Assembly: GCA_013416635.1 (NCBI GenBank)
Contig: JACCHT010000001.1
Coordinates: forward strand, 868,001 to 932,000
Origin: Candidatus Thiodubiliella endoseptemdiera
GTDB lineage: Bacteria > Pseudomonadota > Gammaproteobacteria > PS1 > Pseudothioglobaceae
Reading direction: 5' to 3'
DNA length: 64,000 bases
Below are positions 49,694 to 62,700 of this stretch, piece by piece (within the stretch, counting starts at the first letter, position 1; each line of letters opens with the position of its first letter). A model generated the notes under the pieces. It saw only the letters and a list, made by a program, of their open reading frames with translations, had not been told where the DNA came from and ran no database searches. The position numbers and the translations under genes are program-made.

Positions 49694-52600
49694 ATGCCAG
49701 GACAAACAAAATACTTCATCAGCAACACCAACGGCTTCTTCATCAACTGGTATTCCGATATCACCGGACTTGAATCTCACGGACAAGCATTAAAAGCATC
49801 TGGCAATAGTGGAGACGATGCCGTCTATGTAGGACAAGGCACCAAAGTCGATGCAACAGGGCTTACTTCAACAGGTGGCAATGATTCAATTTATTTAACC
49901 GGCACTTTTAACAACTACGAACAAACACTAGATGGCAATACCTACACCTTCAAAAGAACTGTTAATATTAACGGTACTGAATACCAAGAAGAAGTCTCCT
50001 TCACAGCCTCTAATGGCGATAGGGTTTATTTTGCAAATGGTTTTGTTAAGATTGATATAACCGGCAATGACGGGCTATTAAATTTAAATACAGGCGCTTT
50101 TAAGAGAATTGAATCCACTGATATTGACAACAGTGAGTCAACTCCAGGTTTGGGGATTGGTTTAAGTATTACTGATGACAAGTCCGACACCGCTAAAGTT
50201 GGTGAAGTTATTACCTATACCTTTACTTTTGATGAAGCAGTTACAGATTTTGATATAAATGATATTACAGTTACAGGCGGTACAAAAGGTACTTTTACCT
50301 CTGTTAATGGTAGTGAAAGTGTCTATACTTTAGCACTAACCCCTCCTGCAAACAGCAAAGGCATAATAAGCCTTACAGTAGCCGTTGATGCTGCTACTTC
50401 TAAAGTTAACACAGCACTAAAATCAGTTGCTGCCAGCAATAATCAAAGTTTTGATACTCAAGCCCCAACTTTGATTATCAGCGATGACAAGGCTGATACT
50501 TTAACCCTTAAAACTGGCGATACAATCACCTATACCTTTACCTTTAGTGAAGCAGTAACAGGTTTTGATAAAAGTGTTATCAACATCAGCAATGGTGCTA
50601 TTAAGACAGGTACTGACTTAATTGCCAGCACAACACCTGCTGATGCAGGTAAAGTCTATACCTTGACCGTTGTACCTAGCAGTGACCTAGATGTAGGTTC
50701 TAACTTAACAGTGTCAGTGTCTGCTAATCCTGCAATTACAGACAGTGCGGGCAATGCTTACAGCACAACAGCAGCAAATAACGAGCAAGCAATTGACACC
50801 AAAGCCCCAGTAGCAGAACTCAGTGGCAATATGGCACCTAATGCAAACTTAACGATGACCTTTTTAGAGGCAGTTACAATAAACACAGCAGGCAGTATTG
50901 TCATTTATGATAAAGCCAACTCTGACACTCTTATTACGATTGATATAGCTAACCAAGTTAGTCTTGATAGCACCAAAAAAATTATCACTATTAATCCAGG
51001 TAGTGATTTAATAGTCAATAAGAATTACTATGTCAAAATTGATGCAGGCACTTTTGAAGATACTGCAGGTAATGATTACGAGGGTATTGACAGCGATAGT
51101 GGTTGGGGCTTTCTGGTCTATTCATTCACCACCACAGCACAATGGGTAGATGCAAGTGGCAACTCTGTTAGCGACAATGGCATCAATGCCAGTGAATTTA
51201 GCACACTTGCCATTCAAGGCACATTAACAAATTCTGGCGGTGCAGCAGGCGTTGTTATCAGTGCTATTACATTTAAAGCAGCCAGTGGAACAGCCAATGA
51301 CAGAGTTGTAGAGACCAGTAATCTACCCACTTTTGCCTCTGCCAATGGTACCGAATGGACATTAGCCAATAGTAAAATACCGGCTTTAGTCAGTGGTGAG
51401 ACCTATACGATTGAGATAAATTTATCTTCAGCAGGTGGTGGCACAAGCACAGGTGGCAATACCACCCCTGTTTTAATTGACACTGCTGCCCCAATCATAA
51501 CAGGCTGGGCAGTCAATTCACCAACAGATGGGCAATCAGGCTTTAAAGTGGATGATGTTATTGAGTTAACCATGACAACCAATGAAGCACTCTCGTTAAG
51601 CAATGCTACCAGTAGCAAAGTGACCATTGGTAATAAGGAATTTACACTAGATACCGGCAAAGGTGCCGCCAAAGCAGGGGCATCAGTAGATGAGTTAAAA
51701 CAATTATTCTTTACTTACACTGTCAAAGTCGATGATAGTATCAATAAAGCAGATTTTGAGATTACCAATGAAAGTGCAATTACCTTGACAGGGGTAACCG
51801 ATGTAGCAGGTAATATAGTTGCCACCACAGGTACTTATCCTGTTGAATTAGACCGTAATGTTGATGGTGTTGTACCAACTATTGGAGACATTACACTAAA
51901 CTGGGGAGATATTTTAAACGCTATTGAAGACAACAGCAATGGCACTGTAACAGTTGCCACAACTGGTGTAGAAAACAATCAAGAAGTCTCACTAGTTATT
52001 AACCAAAAAACTTATACAGGTACTGTTACCAGCAATAGTGCAACCATTACTGTTGCAGCCACAGATTTACAAGCATTAACCCATGGACAAACTTACAGCT
52101 ATAAAGTCAATATAAAAGATACTGCTGGTAACCCAGCGATAGAGAAAATAGGTGATTTTAAAGTTGATACGGTTGCACCAACTGTAACCATTACTGACAA
52201 TGAAGACGCTACAGCCGAAGCACTTTCTACCACAATCGCTTGGATAGGTGCCGATGATAACTACATTAATGATAGTGAAAAAGACGCAACCGCACTCTCA
52301 GGCAAAGTAACTGGAATAGGTACTTTAACGATTACCAAAATTGAGTTTTTTGAAGGTAGTAATACAGTAGGCACAGCAATAACTTCAGGATTACCAGCTG
52401 TTGCAGCTGACGGCACTTGGGCACTCGCACATTCTGCTATGCCATCTGAATTAGCCGATGGAAAAACCTACACGGCTGTAGTAACGCTTAGTGATGGCAC
52501 CAATTCAGCAATTAGCACTAGCACAGCAGTAACTTATGACACCATTAACCCAACCCCAATCACGACCAATCCATGGACTTTAAGCGATATTCCAGCGGAC

Positions 52601-55600
52601 AATCTGCTTTAAGACAGGCGATGTTATCAGCCTAACACCGACAATGAGCTGAGACCTTGAAACTTAATAACACCACAGGCTCTAAAGTGGTCATTGCAGG
52701 CAAAGACTTGTTTTGGATAAAACTGCCTCTACAACTGCAGGTGATAAGAAACTGGTGTTTAAATATAGTGTTCAGCTGGGGATAGCATTGCCGCTACAGA
52801 CTTTATATTGACAATCCAAAAGCGATATTACGCTAAATAATATAACAGATGTCGCAGGTAATGCACCAGTATTTACGCTGATAGAGTAGTGTGACTCGCT
52901 TTGAGTATATTGAAAAAATAGGTTCGGGCAATAATCCTTTTTAAAGGCATTGATGTGAGAGGTTATTCCACGCCAAACTTGGCTGATATTGACGGCGATG
53001 GCGACCTAGATTTGTGGTGGGGGAGCAGAATGACACCCTTAAATACTATCAAAATACAGGCACTACTCTAACCCCCGCTTTATGAAGCAAAAACTGGAGA
53101 TAGTAATCCTTTTAATGGCATTGATGTGGACATTATTCCAAACCAACCCTAGCTGATATTGACGGCGATGATGACTCGGATTTGGTGGTGGGTGAGTTTA
53201 TGGCACCCTTTAAATACTATCAAAATACAGGCACTACTTCTAACCCTGCTTATGAAGCAAAAACTGGAGATAGTAATCCTTTTAATGGCATTGATGTGGG
53301 ATATTCTGCCAAACCAACCCTAGCCGATATTGACGGCGATGGCGACCTAGATTTGGTGGTGGGTGGGAGTGATGGCACCCTTAAATACTATCAAAATACA
53401 GGCATTACTTCTAACCCTACTTATGAAGTAAAAACTGGAGATAGTAATCCTTTTGATGGCATTGATGTGGGGGATTATTCCGCACCAACCCTAGCCGATA
53501 TTGACGGCGATGGCGACCTAGATTTGGTGATGGGTGAGGTTTATGGCACCCTTAAATACTATCAAAATACAGGCACTACTTCTAACCCTGCTTATGAAGC
53601 AAAAAATGAGATGACAATCCTTTAATGGCATTGATGTGATATTCTGCCAAACCAACCCTAGCCGATATTGATGGCGATGGCGACCTAGATTTGGTGGTGG
53701 GTAAGTATGATGGCACCCTTAAATACTACTACAATCAACAACCTTCTTCTGTAGATGGACAAGCCCCAACTCCAACGGCTACTAACTCATGGACTCTAAG
53801 CAATATTCCAGCAGGACAATCTGCTTTTAAGACAGGCGATGTTATCAGCCTAACACTGACAAAAGAGTGAGACCTTGAAACTTAACAACACCACAGGCTC
53901 TGAGTGGTCATTGCAGGCAAAGACTTTGTTTTGGGTAAAACCGCCTCTACAACTGCAGGTGATAAGAAACTGGTGTTTAAATATAGCGTTCAAGCTGGAG
54001 ATAGCACTGCCGCTACAGACTTTTATATTGACAACCCAACAAGCGATATTACGCTAAATAATATAACAGATGTCGCAGGTAATGCACCAGTATTTACCGC
54101 TGATAGAGAGTAGTGGCTAAGACTAAGCTTTGAGTATATTGAAAAATAGGTTTGGGTAATAATCCTTTGAGGTATACGTGGGAAAGCTTCTGCGCCAACC
54201 CTGCTGATATTGACGGCGATGGCGACCTAGATTTGGTGGTGGGTGAGAATGATGGCACCCTTAAATACTCATCAAAATACAGGCACTACTTCTAGCCCTG
54301 CTTATGAAGCAAAAACTGGAGGCAATAATCCTTTTTAAAGGCATTGATGTGGAGGTTATTCCACGCCAAACTTGGCTGATATTGATGGCGATGGTGATCT
54401 AGATTTGTGGGGGGTATGATGATGGCACCCTTAAATACTATCAAAATACAGGCACTACTTCTAACCCTACTTATGAAGCAAAAACTGGAGATAGTAATCC
54501 TTTAATGGCATTGATGTGGTAATTATTCCTCACCAATCCCAGTCGAGCATTGACGGCGATGGCGACCTAGATTTGGTGGTGGGTGAGAGTGATGGCACCC
54601 TTAAATACTATCAAAATACAGGCACTACTTCTAACCCTACTTATGAAGTAAAAACTGGAGATAGTAATCCTTTTAATGGCATTGATGTGGTAAATTTTTC
54701 CGCACCAACCCTAGTCGATATTGACGGCGATGGCGACCTAGATTTGGTGGTGGGTGAGCAGAATGGCACCCTTAAATACTATCAAAATACAGGCACTACT
54801 TCTAACCCTGCTTATGAAGTAAAAACTGGAGATAGTAATCCTTTTAATGGCATTGATGTGGGGAATTTTTCCAAACCAACCCTAGCCGATATTGACGGCG
54901 ATGGCGACCTAGATTTGGTGGTGGGTGAGAATAATGGCACTCTTAAATATTATTACAATCAACAATCTTTTTTTGTAGATGGACAAGCCCCAACTCCAAC
55001 GGCTACTAACTCATGGACTCTAAGCAATATTCCAGCAGGACAATCTGCTTTTAAGACAGGCGATGTTATCAGCCTAACTTTGACAATGAGCGAGACCTTG
55101 AAACTTAATAACACCACAGGCTCTAAAGTGGTCATTACAGGCAAAGACTTTGTTTTGGATAAAACTGCCCCTACAACTGCAGGTGATAAGAAACTGGTGT
55201 TTAAATATAGCGTTCAAGCTGGGGATAACATTGCCGCTACAGACTTTGATATTGACAACCCAACAAGCGATATTACGCTAAATAATATAACAGATGTCGC
55301 AGGTAATGCACCAGTATTTACCGCTGATAGAGTAGTGTTGACTAAGCTTGAGTATATTGAAAAAACAGGTTCGGGCAATAATCCTTTTAATGGCATTGAT
55401 GTGGGAGGTTATTCCACGCCAAACTTGGCCGATATTGACGGCGATGGCGACCTAGATTTGGTGATGGGTGAGGCTTATGGCACCCTTAAATACTATCAAA
55501 ATACAGGTACTACTTCTAACCCTGCTTATGAAGCAAAAACTGGAGATGACAATCCTTTTAATGGCATTAATGCGGGGTTTTTTCCCAAACCAACCCTAGC

Positions 55601-58600
55601 TGATATTGATGGCGATGGTGATCTAGATTTGGTAGTGGGTGAGAATGATGGCACCCTTAAATACTATCAAAACACAGGCACTACTTCTAACCCTGCTTAT
55701 GAAGCAAAAACTGGAGATGACAATCCTTTTAATGGCATCGATGTGGGAAATGCTGCCTCACCAACCCTAGCCGATATTGACGGCGATGGCGACCTAGATT
55801 TGGTGGTGGGTGAGAGGAATGGCACCCTTAAATACTATCAAAATACAGGCACTACTTCTAACCCTACTTATGAAGTAAAAACTGGAGATAGTAATCCTTT
55901 TAATGGCATTGATGTGGGGAATCTTTCCGCACCAACCCTAGCCGATATTGACGGCGATGGCGACCTGGATTTGGTGATGGGTGAGGCTTATGGCACCCTT
56001 AAATACTATCAAAATACAGGCACTACTTCTAACCCTGCTTATGAAGCAAAAACTGGAGATGACAATCCTTTTAATGGCATTGATGTGGGATATTCTTCCA
56101 AACCAACCCTAGCCGATATTGACGGCGATGGTGATTTAGATTTGGTAGTGGGTGAGGCTGATGGCACCCTTAAATATTACTACAATCAACAACCTTCTTC
56201 TGTAGATGGACAAGCCCCAACTCCAACGGCTACTAACTCATGGACTCTAAGCAATATTCCAGCAGGACAATCTGCTTTTAAGACAGGCGATGTTATCAGC
56301 CTAACACTGACAATGAGCGAGACCTTGAAACTTAATAACACCACAGGCTCTAAAGTGGTCATTGCAGGCAAAGACTTTGTTTTGGATAAAACTGCCTCTA
56401 CAACTGCAGGTGATAAGAAACTGGTGTTTAAATATAGCGTTCAAGCTGGAGATAGCATTGCCGCTACAGACTTTGATATTGACAATCCAACAAGCGATAT
56501 TACGCTAAATAATATAACAGATGTCGCAGGTAATGCACCAGTATTTACCGCTGATAGAGTAGTGTTGACTAAGCTTGAGTATATTGAAAAAACAGGTTTG
56601 GGCAATAATCCTTTTGAGGGTATTGATGTGGGGGATATTTCTGCACCAACCCTAGCCGATATTGACGGCGATGGCGACCTAGATTTGGTAGTGGGTGAGA
56701 AGAATGGCACCCTTAAATACTATCAAAATACAGGCACTACTTCTAACCCTGCTTATGAAGCAAAAACTGGAGATAGCAATCCTTTTGATGGCATTGATGT
56801 GGGGGATTTTTCCTCACCAAGCTTGGCTGATATTGATGGCGATGGTGATCTAGATTTGGTAGTGGGTGAGGCTTATGGCACCCTTAAATACTATCAAAAT
56901 ACAGGCACTACTTCTAACCCTGCTTATGAAGCAAAAACTGGAGATAATAATCCTTTTAATGGCATTAATGTGGGATATTCTTCCTCACCAACCTTGGCTG
57001 ATATTGACGGCGATGGCGACCTAGATTTGGTAGTGGGTGAGATTTATGGCACCCTTAAATACTATCAAAATACAGGCACTACTTCCAACCCTGCTTATGA
57101 AGCAAAAACTGGAGATGACAATCCTTTTAATGGCATTGATGTGGGATATTCTGCCAAACCAGCCCTAGCCGATATTGACGGCGATGGCGACCTAGATTTG
57201 GTGGTGGGTGAGACTGATGGCACCCTTAAATACTATCAAAATACAGGTACTACTTCTAACCCTGCTTATGAAGCAAAAATTGGAGATGACAATCCTTTTA
57301 ATGGCATTGATGTGGGAAATGCTGCCTCACCAACCCTAGCCGATATTGACGGCGATGGCGACCTAGATTTGGTAGCGGGTAAGAATGATGGCACCCTTAA
57401 ATATTACTACAATCAACAACCTGCTTCTGTAGATGGACAAGCCCCAACTCCAACGGCTACTAACTCATGGACTCTAAGCAATATTCCAGCAGGACAATCT
57501 GCTTTTAAGACAGGCGATGTTATCAGCCTAACTTTGACAATGAGCGAGACCTTGAAACTTAATAACACCACAGGCTCTAAAGTGGTCATTGCAGGCAAAG
57601 ACTTTGTTTTGGATAAAACTGCCTCTACAACTGCAGGTGATAAGAAACTGGTGTTTAAATATAGCGTTCAAGCTGGAGATAGCATTGCCGCCACAGACTT
57701 TGATATTGACAATCCAACAAGCGATATTACGCTAAATAATATAACAGATGTCGCAGGTAATGCACCAGTATTTACCGCTGATAGAGTGGTGTTGACCAAG
57801 ACTAAGCTTGAGTATATTGAAAAAACAGGTTTGGGCAATAATCCTTTTGAGGGTATTGATGTGGGGTATGTTTCTGTGCCAATCTTGGCTGATATTGACG
57901 GCGATGGCAACCTAGATTTGGTGGTGGGTGAGAGGAATGGCACCCTTAAATACTATCAAAATACAGGCACTACTTCTAGCCCTGCTTATGAAGCAAAAAC
58001 TGGAGGCAATAATCCTTTTAATGGCATTGATGTGGGAGGTTATTCCGCGCCAAACTTGGCTGATATTGATGGCGATGGTGATCTAGATTTGGTGATGGGT
58101 GAAGGTAATGGCACCCTTAAATACTATCAAAATACAGGCACTACTTCTAACCCTGCTTATGAAGCAAAAACTGGAGATAGCAATCCTTTTAATGGCATTG
58201 ATGTGGTAAATTATTCCTCACCAATCCTAGTCGATATTGACGGCGATGGCGACCTAGATTTGGTGGTGGGTGAGCGTGATGGCACCCTTAAATACTATCA
58301 AAATACAGGCACTACTTCTAACCCTGCTTATGAAGTAAAAACTGGAGATAGTAATCCTTTTAATGGCATTGATGTGGAGAATCTTTCCGCACCAACCCTA
58401 GCCGATATTGACGGCGATGGCGACCTAGATTTGGTGGTGGGTGGGAGTGATGGCACCCTTAAATACTATCAAAATACAGGCACTACTTCTAACCCTGCTT
58501 ATGAAGCAAAAACTGGAGATGACAATCCTTTTAATGGCATTGATGTGGGATATTCTTCCTCACCAACCCTAGCCGATATTGACGGCGATGGCGACCTAGA

Positions 58601-59384
58601 TTTGGTGGTGGGTAAGTATGATGGCACCCTTAAATACTACACACAACTAACCCCTTCTTCTTAAAAAATGGAGAAGCCAACCTTTAACAGAAAAAACCAA
58701 TCTATCCGAATGTCTTGAGGCGAGGCGACCTAGATCGTAGTAATTGATTTCACGAAAACATCAAAACAAATGGCATTGTTAAATCGGGATAGTAGAAAAA
58801 GATGTAACCTATTTAGGCATTACTAATCTTTTCGACTAACCTCTTTTAACGCGTAGTTTAACTTAAGGTGTTTTATTAAACATCAAAATGGCATCAGCCC
58901 CGTTATAACAACACCTGGAATGACTTTTTAAGGTATTGATAATACCTCGCAAAACCTAGCCATTTGCGTGATATGGCACCGATAACGGTGGTGGTAACGG
59001 TAGTGCAGCTTAAATACTACTAAATCAACAACTCTTCTGAGATGGCGGTTTCCCAAGCAACGATACCTATAAAGGGTCGGGCAAGGCTTAAATATTTTGT
59101 TTTCAAGAAAAATCAAAACAAATGGTTGCATTTTGTCTGGTGGCGATAAATAGTTTAAAGATTTTTAATTACTAATGCTAATAAGCGACACCTTTTGCTA
59201 ATATTTAACTTATATTACATTAAAAAATACTGGCACTCGCACTAGTGTAAACTTCGGATTGATAATATCAGGTTAACAGGATTTGCTATTTGTTATCGAA
59301 TCTATAAGGGGTGACGGATATTGGTGGTTCACAACGACACATTTGGGCATTGGGCCTTAACTGAAAATTTCTTGTTTTGTATAA
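49694..59384 (+). CDS. Giant repeat protein B (tandem paralog of A), many indels
   Basis: Clean frames are 49,694-52,612 and 54,516-58,664; between and after them many one-base losses occur. Repaired length would be about 3,200 residues. It has one N-terminal module (a hybrid of A's two), about 2.4 kb of varied Ig-like domains (for example [23 protein letters not shown]), then five blocks of five FG-GAP units. The C-terminal RTX/secretion part is recognisable only as a heavily garbled match to A's end (58,665-59,384). The same cacccaaaggacaa leader as in A and C precedes the ATG. Frameshifts are probably sequencing errors. Confidence 0.7.
52900..53738 (+). repeat. FG-GAP block B1 (five units, with indels)
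   Basis: Five unit starts can be found near 52,935, 53,106, 53,275, 53,447 and 53,619. Several single-base deletions disrupt the frame. Confidence 0.85.
54130..54960 (+). repeat. FG-GAP block B2 (five units, first two damaged)
   Basis: Unit starts near 54,160, 54,327, 54,497, 54,667 and 54,837. From about 54,540 the frame is intact. Confidence 0.85.
55346..56187 (+). repeat. FG-GAP block B3 (five units)
   Basis: The variable pairs are AY, ND, RN, AY and AD. No indels. Confidence 0.92.
56573..57415 (+). repeat. FG-GAP block B4 (five units)
   Basis: The variable pairs are KN, AY, IY, TD and ND. The higher-order spacing to B3 is 1,227 bp. Confidence 0.92.
57806..58642 (+). repeat. FG-GAP block B5 (five units)
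   Basis: The variable pairs are RN, GN, RD, SD and YD. The third residue group of the first unit reads GDGNLDL, a rare change in the calcium motif. Confidence 0.92.
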
Positions 59385-59400
59385 TAAGATAATCAAAACA

Positions 59401-59640
59401 CCAAACCCGCCTTATTTAGGTGCTGGTGGTTTATAAAAATATCAAAAGATTTTAAAATTTAGCTTGAACCAGCGACATTTTTGCTAAATTATGAATATTT
59501 TACATCAGATACGGCATGCAGTTGCAATAAATTGACTAGACTTTTTTATTTGGAAATCTACATTTTATGGGCCCTCTACTAAGTGGATTCACTATAATAA
59601 TCTTATTTTGCATAAGGTAACTAATAAAAACTTAATTTAA
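59401..59640. other. Garbled second copy of the giant-gene 3' end
   Basis: After the degraded terminator, fragments again resemble gene A's C-terminal region (gctggtggt, aaagatttta, gcgacatttttgcta, ataatcttat). No frame is open. It may be a decayed duplicate or an assembly join. Confidence 0.45.
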
Positions 59641-59655
59641 AGGAATAAGAAAATT

Positions 59656-59660
59656 TATGT
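59656..59660. other. Empty MITE target site (tatgt) upstream of gene C
   Basis: The leader of gene C matches that of gene B on both sides but has a single tatgt and no element. It shows the pre-insertion state of MITE copy 10. Confidence 0.7.
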
Positions 59661-59700
59661 AAAATTTAATAATCAGTTATAAAAACCAAAGGACAACCTC

Positions 59701-62700
59701 ATGCCAGGACAAACAAAATACTTCATCAGCAACACCACGGCTTCTTCGTCAACTGGTATTCCGATATCACCGGACTTGAATCTACGGACAAGCTTTAAAA
59801 AGCATCTGGCAATGGTGGAACGATGCCGTCTATGTAGGACAAGGCACCAAAGTCGATGCAACAGGGCTTACTTCAACGAGGTGGCAATGATTCAATTTAT
59901 TTAACCGGCACTTTTAACAACTACGAACAAACACTAGATGGCAATACCTACACCTTCAAAAGAACTGTTAATATTAACGGTACTGAATACCAGAAGAAGT
60001 CTCCTTCACAGCCTCTAATGGCGACAGGGTTTATTTTGCAAATGGTTTTGTTAAGATTGATATAACCGGCAATGACAGGGCTATTAAATTTAAATACAGG
60101 CGCTTTTAAGAGAATTGAATCCACTGATATTGACAACAGTGAGTCAACTCCAGGTTTGGGGATTGGTTTAAGTATTACTGATGACAAGTCCGACACCGCT
60201 AAAGTTGGTGAAGTTATTACCTATACCTTTACTTTTGATGAAGCAGTTACAGATTTTGATATAAATGATATTACAGTTACAGGCGGTACAAAAGGTACTT
60301 TTACCTCTGTTAATGGTAGTGAAAGTGTCTATACTTTAGACTAACCCTCCTGCAAACAGTAAAGGCATAATAAGCCTTACAGTAGCCGTTGATGCTGCTA
60401 CTTCTAAGTTAACACAGCACTAAAATCAGTTGCTGCCAGCAATAATCAAAGTTTTGATACTCAAGCCCCAGCTTTGATTATCAGCGATGAAAAAGGCTGA
60501 TACTTTAACCCTTAAAACTGGCGATACAATCACCTATACCTTTACCTTTAGTGAAGCAGTAACAGGTTTTGATAAAAGTGTTATCAACATCAGCAATGGT
60601 GCTATTAAGACAGGTACTGACTTAATTGCCAGCACAACACCTGCTGATGCAGGTAAAGTCTATACCTTGACCGTTGTACCTAGCAGTGACCTAGATGTAG
60701 GTTCTAACTTAACCGTGTCAGTGTCTGCTAATCCTGCAATTACAGACAGTGCGGGCAATGCTACACACAACAGCAGCAAATAACGAGCAAGCAATTGACA
60801 CCAAAGCCCCAGTAGCAGAACTCAGTGGCAATATGGCACCTAATGCAAACTTAACGATGACCTTTTTAGAGGTAGTTACAATAAACACAGCAGGCAGTAT
60901 TGTCATTTATGATAAAGCCAACTCTGACACTCTTATTACGATTGATATAGCTAACCAGTTAGTCTTGATAGCACTAAAAAATTATCACTATTAATCCAGG
61001 TAGTGATTTAATAGTCAATAAAATTACTATGTCAAAATTGATGCAGGCACTTTTAAGATACTGCAGGTAATGATTACGAGGGTATTGACAGCGATAGTGG
61101 TTGGGGCTTTCTGGTCTATTCATTCACCACCACAGCACAATGGGTAGATGCAAGTGGTAACTCTGTTAGCGACAATGGTATCAATGCCAGTGAATTTAGC
61201 ACACTTGCCATTCAAGGCACATTAACAAATTCTGGCGGTGCAGCAGGCGTTGTTATCAGTGCTATTACATTTAAAGCAGCCAGTGGAACAGCCAATGACA
61301 AAGTTGTAGAACCAGTAATCTACCACTTTGCCTCTGCCGTGGTACCAAAATGGACATTAGCCAATAGTAAAATACCGGCTTTAGTCAGTGGTGAGACCTA
61401 TACGATTGAGATAAATTTATCTTCAGCGGGTGGTGGCACAAGCACAGGTGGCAATACCACCCCTGTTTTATGACACTGCTGCCCCAATCATAACAGGCTG
61501 GGCAGTCAATTCACCAACAGATGGGCAATCGGGCTTTAAAGTAGGTGATGTTATTGAGCTAACCATGACAACTAATGAAGCACCCCGTTAAGCAATGCTA
61601 CCAGTAGCAAAGTGACCATTGGTAATAAGGAATTTACACTAGATACCGGCAAAGGTGCCGCCAAAGCAGGGGCATCAGCAGATGAGTTAAAACAATTATT
61701 CTTTACTTACACTGTCAAAGTCGATGATAGTATCAATAAAGCAGATTTTGAGATTACCAATGCAAGTGCAATTACCTTGACAGGGGTAACCGATGTAGCA
61801 GGTAATAATATAGTTGCCACCACAGGCACTTATCCTTTGAATTAGACCGTAATGTTGATGGTGTTGTACCAACTATTGGAACATTACACTAAACTGGGGA
61901 GATATTTTAAACGCTATTGAAGACAACAGAAATGGCACTGTAACAGTTGCCACAACTGGTGTAGAAAACAATCAAGAAGTCTCACTAGTTATTAACCAAA
62001 AAACTTATACAGGCACTGTTACCAGCAATAGTGCAACCATTACTGTTACAGCCACAGATTTACAAGCATTAACCCATGGACAAACTTACAGCTATAAAGT
62101 CAATATAAAGATACTGCTAGGGAACCCAGCGATAGAAAATAGGTGATTTTAAAGTTGATACAGGTTGCACCAACCTTGACCATTACCGATAATGAAGACG
62201 CTACAACCAAAGCAGGTGAAGAAATCATCTTTACCTTTACCTTTAACGAGGTAGTAACAGAGTTTACCAAAGAGGACATTGTTATTACCAATGGCACTAT
62301 TAAAGGTGGTGCTGATTTAGTATTGGTTACCACAGGTGTTAATGCCAATAAAGCCTATACCTTAGTTGTTGTGCCTAATACAGATACTCAAGGCAATCTA
62401 GAAGTTAGCGTTGCTGCTGATAAATTTGTAGATATTGCTGGTAATAGAAATATGGTTGCAGCAAATGATATTCAGGTTATTGATACCCTTGCGCCAAATG
62501 CACTCACTGCAACAGCACTTATTTCAGCTGAATCTAATGATGTGGTAGTGGACAACACTGCCCCAATCCTAACAACACAAGCTTCGGCCGAATTGGGTGA
62601 AACCTCAGACCTGATACTTGATTTTAATGAAGACATTCAAGCAGGTAGTACAGGTAGTATTGTTATTAAAGGTAGTGATGATGGGTAATAGCAACCATTA

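Noticed and set aside
46387-57943. Long minus-strand frames inside the giant genes
   Set aside because: They are antisense shadows of the repeats, occur at the same phase in each copy, and show no protein features of their own.
44628-58642. Regular 171-bp repeats as a possible CRISPR or satellite array
   Set aside because: The units are coding throughout, in one frame, with FG-GAP protein motifs, and have no spacer structure.
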